This document shows, one piece after another, positions 24,777-33,100 of a DNA stretch of 34,127 nucleotides. Position 1 is the stretch's first letter, and every line of letters begins with the position of its first letter. The notes under the pieces were generated by a model. The model saw nothing but the letters and a program-made list of their open reading frames with translations. It made no database searches and was not told the DNA's origin. Made by a program: the position numbers and the translations under genes. The stretch is from Sulfurovum sp. (GTDB lineage Bacteria > Campylobacterota > Campylobacteria > Campylobacterales > Sulfurovaceae): assembly GCA_027012955.1 (NCBI GenBank), contig JALUYL010000086.1, forward strand, positions 1 through 34,127, read 5' to 3'.

Positions 24777-24782
24777 GGAACC

Positions 24783-25244
24783 ATGATGCAAAATAATAAT
24801 CAAAACGAAGAAATTGAAAAAGAATTCGAAGAAGTAATTGTTAATATCGGTCGTGTTACTAAAGTTGTAAAGGGTGGTAGAAGATTTAGATTTACTGCGC
24901 TTGTCGTCATTGGTGACAGAAAAGGTACTATAGGATACGGATTTGGTAAAGCCAAAGAAGTACCTGATGCGATTAAAAAAGCGGTAGATGATGCACACAA
25001 GAACCTTGTGAAAGTAAACATCAAAGGAACAACAATAGCACACGACATTGAACACAAATTCAATGCGAGCCGTATCGTACTTAGACCAGCGTCTGAGGGT
25101 ACAGGTGTTATTGCTGGTGGTGCTGCTAGACCAGTACTTGAGCTTGCAGGCATCCAAGATGTTCTTAGCAAATCAATCGGTTCTAACAACCCAAATAACC
25201 TAGTAAGAGCAACGATTCAAGCACTTACTAGAATCAAAGCGTAA
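24783..25244 (+). CDS. rpsE: 30S ribosomal protein S5
   Basis: 153-aa S5, involved in mRNA unwinding and decoding fidelity. Motifs are [39 protein letters not shown] and [20 protein letters not shown]. The N terminus is acidic ([15 protein letters not shown]). Two ATGs at 24783 and 24786 are possible. It is followed directly by rplO, with no rpmD in the 10-nt gap. Confidence 0.97.
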   Translation: MMQNNNQNEEIEKEFEEVIVNIGRVTKVVKGGRRFRFTALVVIGDRKGTIGYGFGKAKEVPDAIKKAVDDAHKNLVKVNIKGTTIAHDIEHKFNASRIVLRPASEGTGVIAGGAARPVLELAGIQDVLSKSIGSNNPNNLVRATIQALTRIKA

Positions 25245-25254
25245 GGGGTAAAGT

Positions 25255-25653
25255 ATGGGTTTACATAATTTACAACCAGCTCCTGGTTCAACTAAAAATA
25301 GAAAAAGAGTTGGACGAGGGCAGGGTTCAGGAACAGGTAAAACAGCTGGACGTGGTAACAAAGGTCAAAAGTCAAGATCTGGTTATTCTAAGAAAAGAGG
25401 TTTTGAAGGTGGACAAATGCCACTTTACAAAAGATTGCCTAAAATAGGTTTCACATCTAGAGTTGAGAAACCTTATGTAATCAATGTAGAAAAAATCAAA
25501 GCAGTTGCAGAACTTGCTGAGATTACTATCGAATCTATCAAGTCTGTACATAAACTTGGTAAGTCAGTAACTAAAGTGAAGTTGATTGGTGCTAGCGCAA
25601 AAGATCTTGCGTCTAAAATCAAAGACGAAGCTGTTACAACAAGCGGAAAATAA
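25255..25653 (+). CDS. rplO: 50S ribosomal protein L15
   Basis: 132-aa L15, a late 50S assembly protein. The N-terminal half is the extended Gly/Lys/Arg segment ([20 protein letters not shown]), followed by the globular domain with [20 protein letters not shown]. Its start at 25255 is 10 nt after rpsE, and secY follows after 2 nt. Confidence 0.97.
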   Translation: MGLHNLQPAPGSTKNRKRVGRGQGSGTGKTAGRGNKGQKSRSGYSKKRGFEGGQMPLYKRLPKIGFTSRVEKPYVINVEKIKAVAELAEITIESIKSVHKLGKSVTKVKLIGASAKDLASKIKDEAVTTSGK

Positions 25654-25655
25654 TT

Positions 25656-26918
25656 ATGGGCAATGCTTTAACTCAGAAAATTCTAATTACTTTAGGATTC
25701 CTTTTTGCGTACAGAGTTTTAGCCTATATTCCAACTCCAGGTGTTGACTTGGGTGTCATCAAAGCTTTCTTTGATGACAACTCAGGAAATGGTGTTGGTA
25801 TGTTAAACATGTTCTCTGGTGGTGCAGTAAGCCGTTTGAGTATCATATCTTTAGGTATTATGCCTTATATTACTGCTTCCATCGTAATGGAACTCCTCTC
25901 TGCTACTTTCCCTGCACTTGGTCAAATGAAAAAAGAGCGTGACGGTATGCAACAATATATGCAAATCATTCGTTATTTCACTATCTTTATTACTGTTATT
26001 CAGGCTATTGGTGTCTCTATGGGACTACAAAGTATGACAGGTCGTTCTGGTGCGAGTGCTGTGATGATTGACCCTATGACATTTACTATTTTGACAACAT
26101 TCTCAATGTTGACAGGTACCATGTTGCTTATGTGGATTGGTGAACAGATTACACAAAAAGGTATTGGTAATGGTATTTCGCTTATTATCTTTGCTGGTAT
26201 TGTTTCTGGGCTACCTGCTGCTATAGGAAATACTATCAGAGCAGTGAATGCAGGTGAGATGAACTTTATGGTTGTATTGGCTATTTTAGCCATTATGCTG
26301 ATTACGATTTTTGCTATTATTTATGTGGAACTTGGTGAGCGTAGAGTACCTATCTCTTACTCCCGTAAGACTATTATGCAGAACCAAACAAAAAGAGTGA
26401 TGAACTACATTCCTGTGAAAGTAAACCTTTCGGGTGTAATTCCTCCTATTTTTGCTTCTGCTGTATTGATGTTTCCGTTGACAGTATTGCAGTCAAGTAC
26501 GACACCATGGGTTGTGGCTATCGCCGATTCATTGGCTCCTGGTGGTTTGACCTTTAATGTGGTTACTTTCTTACTTGTGATGTTCTTTGCATTTTTCTAT
26601 GCGTCTATCGCATTTAATGCCAAAGACATTGCAGATAACTTAAAAAAACAAGGTGGATTCATCCCTGGTGTAAGACCAGGTGAGCACACTAAAGAATTTT
26701 TAAATGAAGTAGCAAGTAGATTGACTGGTTCAGGTGCTATATACCTAGCTATTATCTCTACTGTACCATTTGCCATTATCTCAGGTATGGGTGCGGCATT
26801 CTATTTTGGTGGTGTTTCCGTATTGATTATCGTCCAAGTTGCACTTGATACGATGAGAAAAATAGAAGCACAAAGAACTATGAACCAATACGATACTTTA
26901 GGTAACGTAGGTCTATAA
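25656..26918 (+). CDS. secY: Protein translocase subunit SecY
   Basis: 420-aa ten-helix channel of the Sec translocon. Recognised by the N-terminal RVLAYIPTPGVD, the plug and pore region NMFSGGAVSRLSIISLGIMP, YITASIVMELL and the cytoplasmic loop RRVPISYSRK. The ribosome/SecA loop between helices 8 and 9 carries FIPGVRPG. It moves precursors such as the LysM hydrolase and MsrB. It lacks a long cytosolic N-terminal extension. Its stop overlaps the map start by one base. Confidence 0.98.
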   Translation: MGNALTQKILITLGFLFAYRVLAYIPTPGVDLGVIKAFFDDNSGNGVGMLNMFSGGAVSRLSIISLGIMPYITASIVMELLSATFPALGQMKKERDGMQQYMQIIRYFTIFITVIQAIGVSMGLQSMTGRSGASAVMIDPMTFTILTTFSMLTGTMLLMWIGEQITQKGIGNGISLIIFAGIVSGLPAAIGNTIRAVNAGEMNFMVVLAILAIMLITIFAIIYVELGERRVPISYSRKTIMQNQTKRVMNYIPVKVNLSGVIPPIFASAVLMFPLTVLQSSTTPWVVAIADSLAPGGLTFNVVTFLLVMFFAFFYASIAFNAKDIADNLKKQGGFIPGVRPGEHTKEFLNEVASRLTGSGAIYLAIISTVPFAIISGMGAAFYFGGVSVLIIVQVALDTMRKIEAQRTMNQYDTLGNVGL

Positions 26919-27673
26919 TGGCGATTGCTATTAGAAAACCAGCCGAAATCGCCAAGCTCAAAGCAGCTGGCGAGATCGTTGGAAAAACACTCCAATATCT
27001 TCAAGATCTTGTTAAGCCAGGTATGACTCTTTCTGAAATAGATGCATTAGGTGAAGCCTATATCCGTGAACATGGTGCAGTACCATCGTTTAAAGGACTT
27101 TACGGATTTACTGGTTCTGTGTGTACTTCACTCAATGAAGTGTGTATTCATGGTGTGCCAGACGATACGGTTGTCCAAGAGGGTGATGTATTGGGTTTGG
27201 ATATCGGTACAAAACTAGATGGTTATTTTGGTGATGCAGCTATTACTATGGCTGTCGGTAAAATCTCTGCTGAGGATGAAGCCTTGATAGCGTGTTCCAA
27301 AGGGGCACTCTATCATGCGATTGAAAACATTAAACAGGGTATGCGTTTTAAAGAGCTTACAAAACTTCTTGAAGACTATATCACTGAAGCAGGCTTTGTC
27401 CCTTTACGTGACTATTGTGGTCATGGTATCGGTACAAAACCACATGATGAGCCTAACATCCCTAACTATCTGGAAGGTAAGCCTAACCAAGGACCCAAAA
27501 TTAAAAATGGTATGGTCTTTTGTTTAGAACCTATGGTATGTCAAAAGAGTGGGCAACCTGTGCTACTCGAAGACCAATGGTCAGTGATCAGTGAGGATCA
27601 ATTGAGATCATCTCACTATGAACACCAAGTTGCTGTCGTAGACGGGAAAGCTGTGATTTTGACTGAAGCATAA
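26918..27673 (+). CDS. map: Methionine aminopeptidase, type I
   Basis: 251-aa metalloenzyme that removes the initiator Met from nascent proteins. Metal ligands are visible in LGLDIGTKLDGYFGDAAIT, GHGIGTKPHDEPNIP, FCLEPM and a C-terminal YEHQVAV. The length fits type Ia without extra domains. Placement after secY is normal. A 68-nt gap with its own AAGGA-bearing leader separates it from infA. Confidence 0.97.
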   Translation: MAIAIRKPAEIAKLKAAGEIVGKTLQYLQDLVKPGMTLSEIDALGEAYIREHGAVPSFKGLYGFTGSVCTSLNEVCIHGVPDDTVVQEGDVLGLDIGTKLDGYFGDAAITMAVGKISAEDEALIACSKGALYHAIENIKQGMRFKELTKLLEDYITEAGFVPLRDYCGHGIGTKPHDEPNIPNYLEGKPNQGPKIKNGMVFCLEPMVCQKSGQPVLLEDQWSVISEDQLRSSHYEHQVAVVDGKAVILTEA

Positions 27674-27741
27674 TACAGATGTAGGGGCTTCACGATTTGA
27701 ACACAAAAGTTAAAGTAAAAAATTCATAAAGGAATTCAACC

Positions 27742-27960
27742 ATGGCTAAAGATGATGTTATTGAGATTGACGGTAAAGTTGTTGAAGCATTACCAAATGC
27801 AACATTTAGAGTAGAGCTTGACAATAAACACATTGTGCTTTGTCATATCGCAGGTAAAATGCGTATGCACTACATCAAAATCCTCCCTGGCGATACTGTA
27901 AAAGTGGAACTTACTCCCTACAGTCTTGACAAAGGTCGTATCACTTTTAGATACAAATAG
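27742..27960 (+). CDS. infA: Translation initiation factor IF-1
   Basis: 72-aa OB-fold protein binding the 30S A site. It is nearly consensus: [20 protein letters not shown], then [19 protein letters not shown] and the end [13 protein letters not shown] is about 8 nt before the ATG. It is followed by a terminator and an insertion that separates it from rpmJ. Confidence 0.98.
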   Translation: MAKDDVIEIDGKVVEALPNATFRVELDNKHIVLCHIAGKMRMHYIKILPGDTVKVELTPYSLDKGRITFRYK

Positions 27961-27968
27961 TATAGAGG

Positions 27969-27993
27969 GTGTTGCCTTTTGGCAACATCTTTT
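27969..27993 (+). terminator. Terminator after infA
   Basis: GTGTTGCC-TTTT-GGCAACAT (27969-27988) forms a 7-8 bp stem followed by CTTTT. It ends the S10-spc transcript before the inserted segment, which suggests the alpha-operon genes downstream need their own promoter. Confidence 0.8.
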
Positions 27994-27995
27994 AT

Positions 27996-28150
27996 TCACC
28001 AACTCTTCTCATTAAGCTCCTTATATTTTAAAAGTTTTTCTTTCAAATCTGTAATTTTTACAGGTGGAACAAATTGTAATAGAGAAACACGCTGGACAAA
28101 TACACTTGCTAACTTAACTTTACTTTCAATACGTAAAAATATCCAAGCAT
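27996..28150 (-). pseudogene. Gene remnant, unrecognised (leftward)
   Basis: About 50 codons ending at 27996, with a protein-like composition: FLRIESKVKLASVFVQRVSL, then PPVKITDLKEKLLKYKELNE. There is no credible start or ribosome-binding site, and it abuts a second fragment on the opposite strand at about 28150. I do not recognise the family. It could also be chance coding. Confidence 0.3.
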
Positions 28151-28152
28151 AA

Positions 28153-28329
28153 AATTTTGATTTTGAGAAAAAGAAAGAAGCATATAAAAATAAAGATAAC
28201 TTGATCACTTCATTTAAAAATACACAGGATATATTAAGTTATTACAAATGGAATATTGAAGCTTTGAAACACAGAGAATCAGTCTTGATTAAGGTACTTA
28301 ACAGAAAGTTTGACTTGTTCGATTCGTGA
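28153..28329 (+). pseudogene. Gene remnant, unrecognised (rightward C-terminal piece)
   Basis: A 58-codon frame after a stop at 28150-28152, ending in TGA at 28327-28329, with no start. The translation (KKKEAYKNKDNLITSFKNTQ, then ILSYYKWNIEALKHRESVLI) looks like a real helical protein tail. It probably remains from a gene lost when the region was rearranged. Function unknown. Confidence 0.4.
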
Positions 28330-28345
28330 GCTAAACTATAATTTT

Positions 28346-28389
28346 TTTGATTATTTATAAAAATTTGATATACTAGAAGATATAGTATA
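28346..28389 (+). promoter_or_regulatory. Promoter with palindromic operator for the toxin-antitoxin pair
   Basis: TTGATT (28347-28352), a 16-bp spacer and TATACT (28369-28374). The -10 box is the left half of the dyad TATACTA-N7-TAGTATA (28369-28389), which ends 17 nt before the antitoxin ATG. The arrangement is typical of autorepressed type II modules. Confidence 0.65.
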
Positions 28390-28406
28390 AAATAATGGAG
28401 TTAAGT

Positions 28407-28634
28407 ATGACTACAATGACACTTACGATTGATGATAAAAATCAAGATGTAATCGAAGCATTTAAAACGATTGCTTCTAATTTTAAAGGTGTTTCATTTG
28501 AAATTGAAACGACCGAAACAAAAGAAGAAGTTTTAAACAGTTTTAGAACCGCTATGAAAGATATAGCTAGTGGTGAGGCTATTAAAAATGCTAGACCTGT
28601 TGAGGAGTTGTTCAAAGAATTAGCCAATGACTAA
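28407..28634 (+). CDS. RelB/DinJ-like antitoxin
   Basis: 75-aa small acidic protein, first gene of a type II toxin-antitoxin pair. The short strand-forming start (TMTLTIDD) and the C-terminal helical segment (SFRTAMKDIASGEAIKNARP, then VEELFKELAND) fit antitoxins that partner RelE/ParE toxins. The exact subfamily is uncertain. TGGAG lies 6 nt upstream of ATG 28407. An in-frame ATG at 28395 is part of that ribosome-binding site. It overlaps the toxin gene by 8 nt and probably binds the dyad in its own promoter. Confidence 0.75.
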   Translation: MTTMTLTIDDKNQDVIEAFKTIASNFKGVSFEIETTETKEEVLNSFRTAMKDIASGEAIKNARPVEELFKELAND

Positions 28635-28959
28635 AGTTGAATATATACCAAACTTTTATAGAAAAATAAAAAAGTTGAGCAAGAAAAATAAAAATCTTGC
28701 TAAAGATATTCAATCACTTGTAAAAGTATTGGAGAAAGAGCCGACTACAGGTACTTTTTTAGGTGATGATATTTATAAAATAAGAGTAGCAAATACAAGT
28801 AAAAATATTGGTAAAAGAGGTGGTTTCAGAGTCATTACTTATTATGTAGATAAAAATAATATAGTTTATCTTGTAGAGATGTATGAGAAAAACAGTATTG
28901 CAAATATACCTATTGAACAACTTGTAAAAATTATTCAAGAAGAAATTAAAAAGCCTTAA
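28627..28959 (+). CDS. RelE/ParE-superfamily toxin
   Basis: 110-aa basic protein of the RelE/ParE fold: YIPNFYRKIKKLSKKNKNLA at the N terminus, then IYKIRVANTSKNIGKRGGFR, then VITYYVDKNNIVYLVEMYEK. The GKRGGFRVI-Y and Y-L-V-E-M-Y-E-K strands are those of HigB/RelE-type mRNA interferases. Catalytic residues cannot be assigned surely, so RNase or gyrase targeting remains open. Translation starts inside the antitoxin gene (ATGACTAA), giving coupled synthesis. It is inserted between infA and rpmJ. Confidence 0.8.
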   Translation: MTKVEYIPNFYRKIKKLSKKNKNLAKDIQSLVKVLEKEPTTGTFLGDDIYKIRVANTSKNIGKRGGFRVITYYVDKNNIVYLVEMYEKNSIANIPIEQLVKIIQEEIKKP

Positions 28960-28994
28960 AACTCCTCATAAGAAAACATTAACAATCATTTCGG

Positions 28995-29000
28995 TATAAT
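28995..29000 (+). promoter_or_regulatory. Promoter -10 of the rpmJ-rplQ operon
   Basis: TATAAT preceded by CGG, about 140 bp upstream of rpmJ. No good -35 is present at the usual spacing. It is the only strong -10 after the infA terminator and the toxin gene, so it probably drives the alpha operon. Confidence 0.5.
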
Positions 29001-29047
29001 CCCCCTCCCTATTACTATTAGGTATAGGAAACTGCGCGAAGAATTTT

Positions 29048-29100
29048 TGATTAAGTGACACTGCTTACTCAAGAATTGGATGGATTTACATCATCCATCC
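29048..29100 (+). promoter_or_regulatory. Structured leader of the rpmJ operon
   Basis: Two stem-loops in an about 135-nt leader. The first is an imperfect TTGA-tt-AAG...CTTA-CTCAA stem (about 29048-29073). The second is a perfect GGATGGAT/ATCCATCC stem (29078-29085, 29093-29100) with a 7-nt loop. No T-run follows, so it is not a terminator. A ribosomal-protein (S4-like) autoregulatory leader is possible. Confidence 0.4.
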
Positions 29101-29141
29101 ACGCAACAAATGAAGTGTAAATACAACGTAGGAGTTAACCA

Positions 29142-29255
29142 ATGAAGGTTAGACCATCAGTAAAGAAAATGTGTGATGATTGTAAAATCATTAAACGCAA
29201 AGGTATCGTACGCGTGATTTGTAAAAATCCAAAACATAAACAAAGACAAGGATAA
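29142..29255 (+). CDS. rpmJ: 50S ribosomal protein L36
   Basis: 37-aa L36, zinc-binding type: [20 protein letters not shown], then [13 protein letters not shown], with Cys11, Cys14, Cys27 and His32 as ligands. GGAG lies about 8 nt upstream. It opens the alpha-type operon and is 2 nt from rpsM. Confidence 0.97.
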   Translation: MKVRPSVKKMCDDCKIIKRKGIVRVICKNPKHKQRQG

Positions 29256-29257
29256 AC

Positions 29258-29620
29258 ATGGCTCGTATTGCAGGGGTTGATTTACCACAGAAAAAAAGAA
29301 TGGAGTATGCACTTACTTACATCTTTGGAATCGGTTTAAAGACATCAAGAGATATTCTGACAAGAACAGGTCTTGACTATAACATTAGAGTTCATGAGCT
29401 TACAGATGCACAAGCTGCACTTATTCGTAATGACATTCAAGAAAATGTAATGGTTGAAGGTGATCTTAGAAAAAAAGTAACTTTAGACATTAAAGCACTT
29501 ATGGACTTAGGATCATACAGAGGACTTAGACACAGAAGAGGGCTACCTTGTCGTGGTCAAAAAACAAAGACAAACGCGCGTACTCGTAAGGGTAAACGTA
29601 AAACTGTCGGCGCGGCATAA
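29258..29620 (+). CDS. rpsM: 30S ribosomal protein S13
   Basis: 120-aa S13, in the 30S head, contacting the P-site tRNA and L5. It starts [20 protein letters not shown], contains [11 protein letters not shown] and [20 protein letters not shown], and has a basic tail. Standard length. Confidence 0.98.
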   Translation: MARIAGVDLPQKKRMEYALTYIFGIGLKTSRDILTRTGLDYNIRVHELTDAQAALIRNDIQENVMVEGDLRKKVTLDIKALMDLGSYRGLRHRRGLPCRGQKTKTNARTRKGKRKTVGAA

Positions 29621-29633
29621 GGAGTAGTTAAAT

Positions 29634-30008
29634 ATGGCTAAGAAAAAAGCAAAAAAAAGTATAGCGAAAGCTGTAGTGTATATAGCTGCAACTTTCAATA
29701 ACACTGTTATTACAGTAACAGATGAAATGGGAAATGTTATCGCTTGGAGTTCTGCAGGGTCTTTGGGTTTCAAAGGTTCTAAAAAATCAACACCATTTGC
29801 AGCAACAGAAGCAGTACAAGATGCTATGACTAAAGCAATGGAAAATGGCGTAAAAGAAGTAGGCATTAAAGTTCAAGGTCCTGGTTCTGGTAGAGATACT
29901 GCTGTTAAAGCAATTGGTGCAACAGAAGGAATTAGAGTAACATCTTTAAAAGATATTACACCACTTCCACACAATGGTTGTAGACCACCTAAGAAGAGAA
30001 GGGTATAA
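29634..30008 (+). CDS. rpsK: 30S ribosomal protein S11
   Basis: 124-aa S11, on the platform near the E site. Motifs are [40 protein letters not shown] and the conserved C terminus [18 protein letters not shown]. Confidence 0.98.
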   Translation: MAKKKAKKSIAKAVVYIAATFNNTVITVTDEMGNVIAWSSAGSLGFKGSKKSTPFAATEAVQDAMTKAMENGVKEVGIKVQGPGSGRDTAVKAIGATEGIRVTSLKDITPLPHNGCRPPKKRRV

Positions 30009-30010
30009 GC

Positions 30011-30637
30011 ATGGCAAGATATAGAGGTCCAGTTGAAAGACTAGAAAGAAGACTTGGCGTTGATTTAGGATTAAAAGGTGAGCGTAGACTTGCTGGTAAA
30101 TCTGCATTAGAAAAAAGACCATATGCTCCAGGGCAACACGGTCAAAGAAGAACAAAGATTTCAGAATATGGTCTTCAACTTCAAGAGAAGCAAAAAGCTA
30201 AATTTATGTATGGTGTTTCTGAAAAACAATTTAGAGCACTTTACAAAGAAGCAAACTCAAAAGATGGTAACACAGGTGCAATCCTTATCCAACTTCTTGA
30301 GCAAAGACTTGACAACGTAGTTTACAGAATGGGTTTTGCAACGACTAGAGCGTCTGCTAGACAATTCGTAAATCACGGACATGTACTTGTAGATGGGAAA
30401 AGAGTAGATATTCCTTCATTTAGAGTAAAAGCAGGTCAAAAAATTGAAATCAGAGAGAAGTCTAAGACTAATCCACAGATTTTAAGAGCAATCGAATTAA
30501 CTAACCAAACTGGTATGGTTGAATGGGTTGACATGGATAAAGAAAAACTTTTTGGTCTTTTTACAAGAATTCCAGAAAGAGCAGAAATCGCAATCCCAGT
30601 TGAAGAGCGTCTAATCGTCGAGCTTTACTCTAAATAA
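30011..30637 (+). CDS. rpsD: 30S ribosomal protein S4
   Basis: 208-aa S4, a primary 16S binder and often regulator of this operon. It has the N-terminal S4 domain with [20 protein letters not shown], the S4 RNA-binding fold [20 protein letters not shown], and the end [10 protein letters not shown]. No N-terminal Cys cluster is present, so it is the zinc-free form. Confidence 0.98.
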   Translation: MARYRGPVERLERRLGVDLGLKGERRLAGKSALEKRPYAPGQHGQRRTKISEYGLQLQEKQKAKFMYGVSEKQFRALYKEANSKDGNTGAILIQLLEQRLDNVVYRMGFATTRASARQFVNHGHVLVDGKRVDIPSFRVKAGQKIEIREKSKTNPQILRAIELTNQTGMVEWVDMDKEKLFGLFTRIPERAEIAIPVEERLIVELYSK

Positions 30638-30657
30638 TACATAAGTAAAGGCTATTA

Positions 30658-31659
30658 ATGAGAAAAATTAAAGTTGCACCATTTATGCCAACAGAGGTAG
30701 AAGTGAATGAAATCAGCGCTAACCGTGCTGAAATCATCGCGTATCCTTTTGAAAGCGGTTATGCTGTTACACTCGCACACCCACTAAGAAGACTCATTTT
30801 GGGTTCTTCTATCGGGTATGCACCAATTTCGATTAAAATCGAAGGTGCTGCACACGAGTTTGATAACATCAGAGGTATGCATGAAGATGTTGCTGTATTT
30901 ATTATCAACCTTAAAAACATTCGTTTTAAAATTAAAGACGAGAGTGATAGAGTTGAATTAAAATACAGTTTCTCTGGACACAAAGAAGTTTCAGCAGAAG
31001 ATCTTAACAATGATCAAATTGAAGTTGTCAATGGTGATTTACCACTAGCAATACTCAACGAAGATGCAGAGTTAAACTTTACCGTTGTTATCTCTAAAGG
31101 TATTGGTTATGTACCGAGTGAAGATCTTAGAGATGATGTAGATGGAGATGCTATCGCATTGGATGCCTTCTTTACACCTGTAAGAAAAGCAAACTATAAG
31201 ATAGACCCTGTACTTGTAGAGGACAATCCAAACTTTGAAAAGATTATTTTTGATGTGGAAACTGATGGTCAGATTGGTCCAGTTGAAGCATTTACAAATG
31301 CATTAGAAGTAATGAATAAGCAACTTTCTGTCTTTAATACGGTACTTGATTTAGATATCAGTGCAGCACCGGTTAAAAGAAGTAATGATGACAGCGAACT
31401 TAAACCTTTTATGCAAACTGTAGATAGTTTAGGTCTTAGTGCAAGATCATTTAACTCTCTTGATAGAGCTGGCATGAAATTTATCGGTGAATTGGTATTA
31501 ATGACTGAAAATGAAATTAAAAATATCAAAAATCTTGGTAAAAAATCTTTGGATGAAATCAATGAGTGTCTCGTAGAGCATGGATTTGGTTCAGACTTCG
31601 ATCTCGCAGATGTTACAAGAGTAAATCTTGTGAAGAAAATTGAGCAACTTAAAGCGTAA
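30658..31659 (+). CDS. rpoA: RNA polymerase alpha subunit
   Basis: 333-aa alpha subunit. The N-terminal dimerisation domain (about 1-230) contains YAVTLAHPLRRLILGSSIGY and YVPSEDLRDD. The C-terminal domain (about 250-325) carries LGLSARSFNSLDRAGMKFIG and KNIKNLGKKSLDEINECL for UP-element and activator contacts. Full length, in the usual place between rpsD and rplQ. Confidence 0.98.
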   Translation: MRKIKVAPFMPTEVEVNEISANRAEIIAYPFESGYAVTLAHPLRRLILGSSIGYAPISIKIEGAAHEFDNIRGMHEDVAVFIINLKNIRFKIKDESDRVELKYSFSGHKEVSAEDLNNDQIEVVNGDLPLAILNEDAELNFTVVISKGIGYVPSEDLRDDVDGDAIALDAFFTPVRKANYKIDPVLVEDNPNFEKIIFDVETDGQIGPVEAFTNALEVMNKQLSVFNTVLDLDISAAPVKRSNDDSELKPFMQTVDSLGLSARSFNSLDRAGMKFIGELVLMTENEIKNIKNLGKKSLDEINECLVEHGFGSDFDLADVTRVNLVKKIEQLKA

Positions 31660-31690
31660 GCTTTAGGTTATATTTTAAAGGAACAATATT

Positions 31691-32041
31691 ATGAGACATA
31701 AGCATGGTTATCGTAAATTAAACAGAACGTCTTCTCATAGAGCAGCGCTTCTTAAAAACCTTTCTATTGCTTTGACAAAAGAAGGTAAAATTGAGACTAC
31801 ATTGCCAAAAGCTAAAGAGCTTAGATCTTACTATGAAAAGCTTATTACTAAAGCTGCTTCAGGTGATTTCAATGCACACAGAGCTATTTTTGCAATGTTA
31901 CAACATAAAGAGGTTACAAACACTATCGTGAATGAAATCGCTCCAAAATACGCTGATAGAAACGGTGGCTACACTCGTATCATCAAAACACGTATGAGAA
32001 AAGGTGATGCAGCACCTATGGCAATTATCGAACTCGTATAA
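31691..32041 (+). CDS. rplQ: 50S ribosomal protein L17
   Basis: 116-aa L17: [20 protein letters not shown], then [18 protein letters not shown], ending in the typical [20 protein letters not shown] and MAIIELV. Last gene of the ribosomal operon, with AAGGA in front. Confidence 0.98.
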   Translation: MRHKHGYRKLNRTSSHRAALLKNLSIALTKEGKIETTLPKAKELRSYYEKLITKAASGDFNAHRAIFAMLQHKEVTNTIVNEIAPKYADRNGGYTRIIKTRMRKGDAAPMAIIELV

Positions 32042-32063
32042 TTGTTTCTGCGTTATAGTATTT

Positions 32064-32079
32064 CAAGGCTTTTGCCTTG
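32064..32079 (+). terminator. Hairpin after rplQ
   Basis: CAAGGC-TTTT-GCCTTG forms a 6-bp stem 22 nt after the rplQ stop. The nearest T-run comes 13 nt later, so termination may be partial or factor-assisted. Confidence 0.5.
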
Positions 32080-32116
32080 GGTACGCTCTACTTTTTAAAA
32101 AATCAAACTTTTACCA

Positions 32117-32145
32117 TTGACAAAGAAACACTTTTTGTGTATAAC
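32117..32145 (+). promoter_or_regulatory. Near-consensus promoter for the nifU-like gene
   Basis: TTGACA (32117-32122), exactly 17 bp, then TATAAC (32140-32145). A second TATAAT (32190-32195) closer to the gene lacks a -35. Either gives a leader of 45-90 nt before the GTG at 32244. Confidence 0.7.
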
Positions 32146-32243
32146 ACAGCTAAAGCATATAGTACACAAAGAATTTACTATGGTTTTGTTATAATATTAT
32201 TAATTAGGATATCTAGTGTATAGGTATCATTTAAGGAGAAACA

Positions 32244-32522
32244 GTGATTCCATTTTCAGATGAAGAGTTACAACCAGCAGTCCAGAGCGTCATAGAGAAG
32301 GTAAGACCATCCATTAAACTTGATGGTGGAGATATTACCTTGTTAAAAATTGAGAACGGGAAAGTATATGTACAGCTTCAAGGTGCGTGTGTAGGGTGTG
32401 GGAGTTCTGGAACTACGATTAAATTTGGGGTAGAAAGACAGATGCAAACATTGATTCACCCAGAGATATCTGTGGTTAATGTACCACATGGCTTTGAAGA
32501 CAAATTGGACCAGTTAGGTTAA
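32244..32522 (+). CDS. NifU C-terminal-domain Fe-S scaffold protein
   Basis: 92-aa NifU-like domain that assembles and passes on [4Fe-4S] clusters. Helix VQSVIEKVRPSIKLDGGDIT is followed by the cluster site ACVGCGSSGTTIK with its Cys-x-x-Cys pair. Translation starts at GTG, with AAGGAGA about 6 nt upstream. The next gene starts 1 nt after its stop. IlvD in this window is one possible Fe-S client, but no specific link is shown. Confidence 0.9.
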   Translation: MIPFSDEELQPAVQSVIEKVRPSIKLDGGDITLLKIENGKVYVQLQGACVGCGSSGTTIKFGVERQMQTLIHPEISVVNVPHGFEDKLDQLG

Positions 32523-32523
32523 T

Positions 32524-33099
32524 ATGAGTAAAGTAAACCAAGAGTTATTGCTTGAACGTGCCGAACATGCGTTTCTTAAAGGGGACTATGCCAAAGCATT
32601 GCGTTCTTATGGGTTAATACTTAAAGATTATCCCACTTTGGATGAAGCAAAGATTGGTGTGTATTTGAGTGATCTTGGCGAGGAAAGCGAAGACGAAGCG
32701 CAGGCACTTTTTGACTACTATCAGTTGATTAAGACTGAGCAGGAAGATGCAGTTGAAATCATCGATGGGATTATAGAAAATCTTGATACCTCCAAAGAAC
32801 AAATACAAAAACTTTTACTTGACCCTATAAAAGAGCAAGTAGAGTATGGCGATGGCATTGGTTATAGTGACTTTTTAAAGTTGGTTGAGAGCAGAGGGTC
32901 ATTTAAAAAGACCTTTGAGGATATTATGTTTTCTACAAAAGTAGTCATCACGAATAAAGATGAATTTATAGACTTTGTGACACAGCTTTCAAATGAAGGT
33001 TTTGATGAAATGGCACTGGGCTACCTAGATGCATCAAGTCATCTTTTTGGTAACGACCAAGAGGTGCTTGCACTTTATCATGTGGTAAGTGGTAGATAA
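32524..33099 (+). CDS. TPR-like hypothetical protein
   Basis: 191-aa acidic, helical cytoplasmic protein. The first 45 residues (ERAEHAFLKGDYAKALRSYG) form one clear tetratricopeptide repeat, and a second is suggested at LSNEGFDEMALGYLDASSHL. No enzyme motif is seen. I do not recognise a named family. It sits between the nifU-like gene and murE with gaps of 1 nt each, so a cell-envelope or division-related adaptor role is possible. Confidence 0.7.
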   Translation: MSKVNQELLLERAEHAFLKGDYAKALRSYGLILKDYPTLDEAKIGVYLSDLGEESEDEAQALFDYYQLIKTEQEDAVEIIDGIIENLDTSKEQIQKLLLDPIKEQVEYGDGIGYSDFLKLVESRGSFKKTFEDIMFSTKVVITNKDEFIDFVTQLSNEGFDEMALGYLDASSHLFGNDQEVLALYHVVSGR

Positions 33100-33100
33100 A

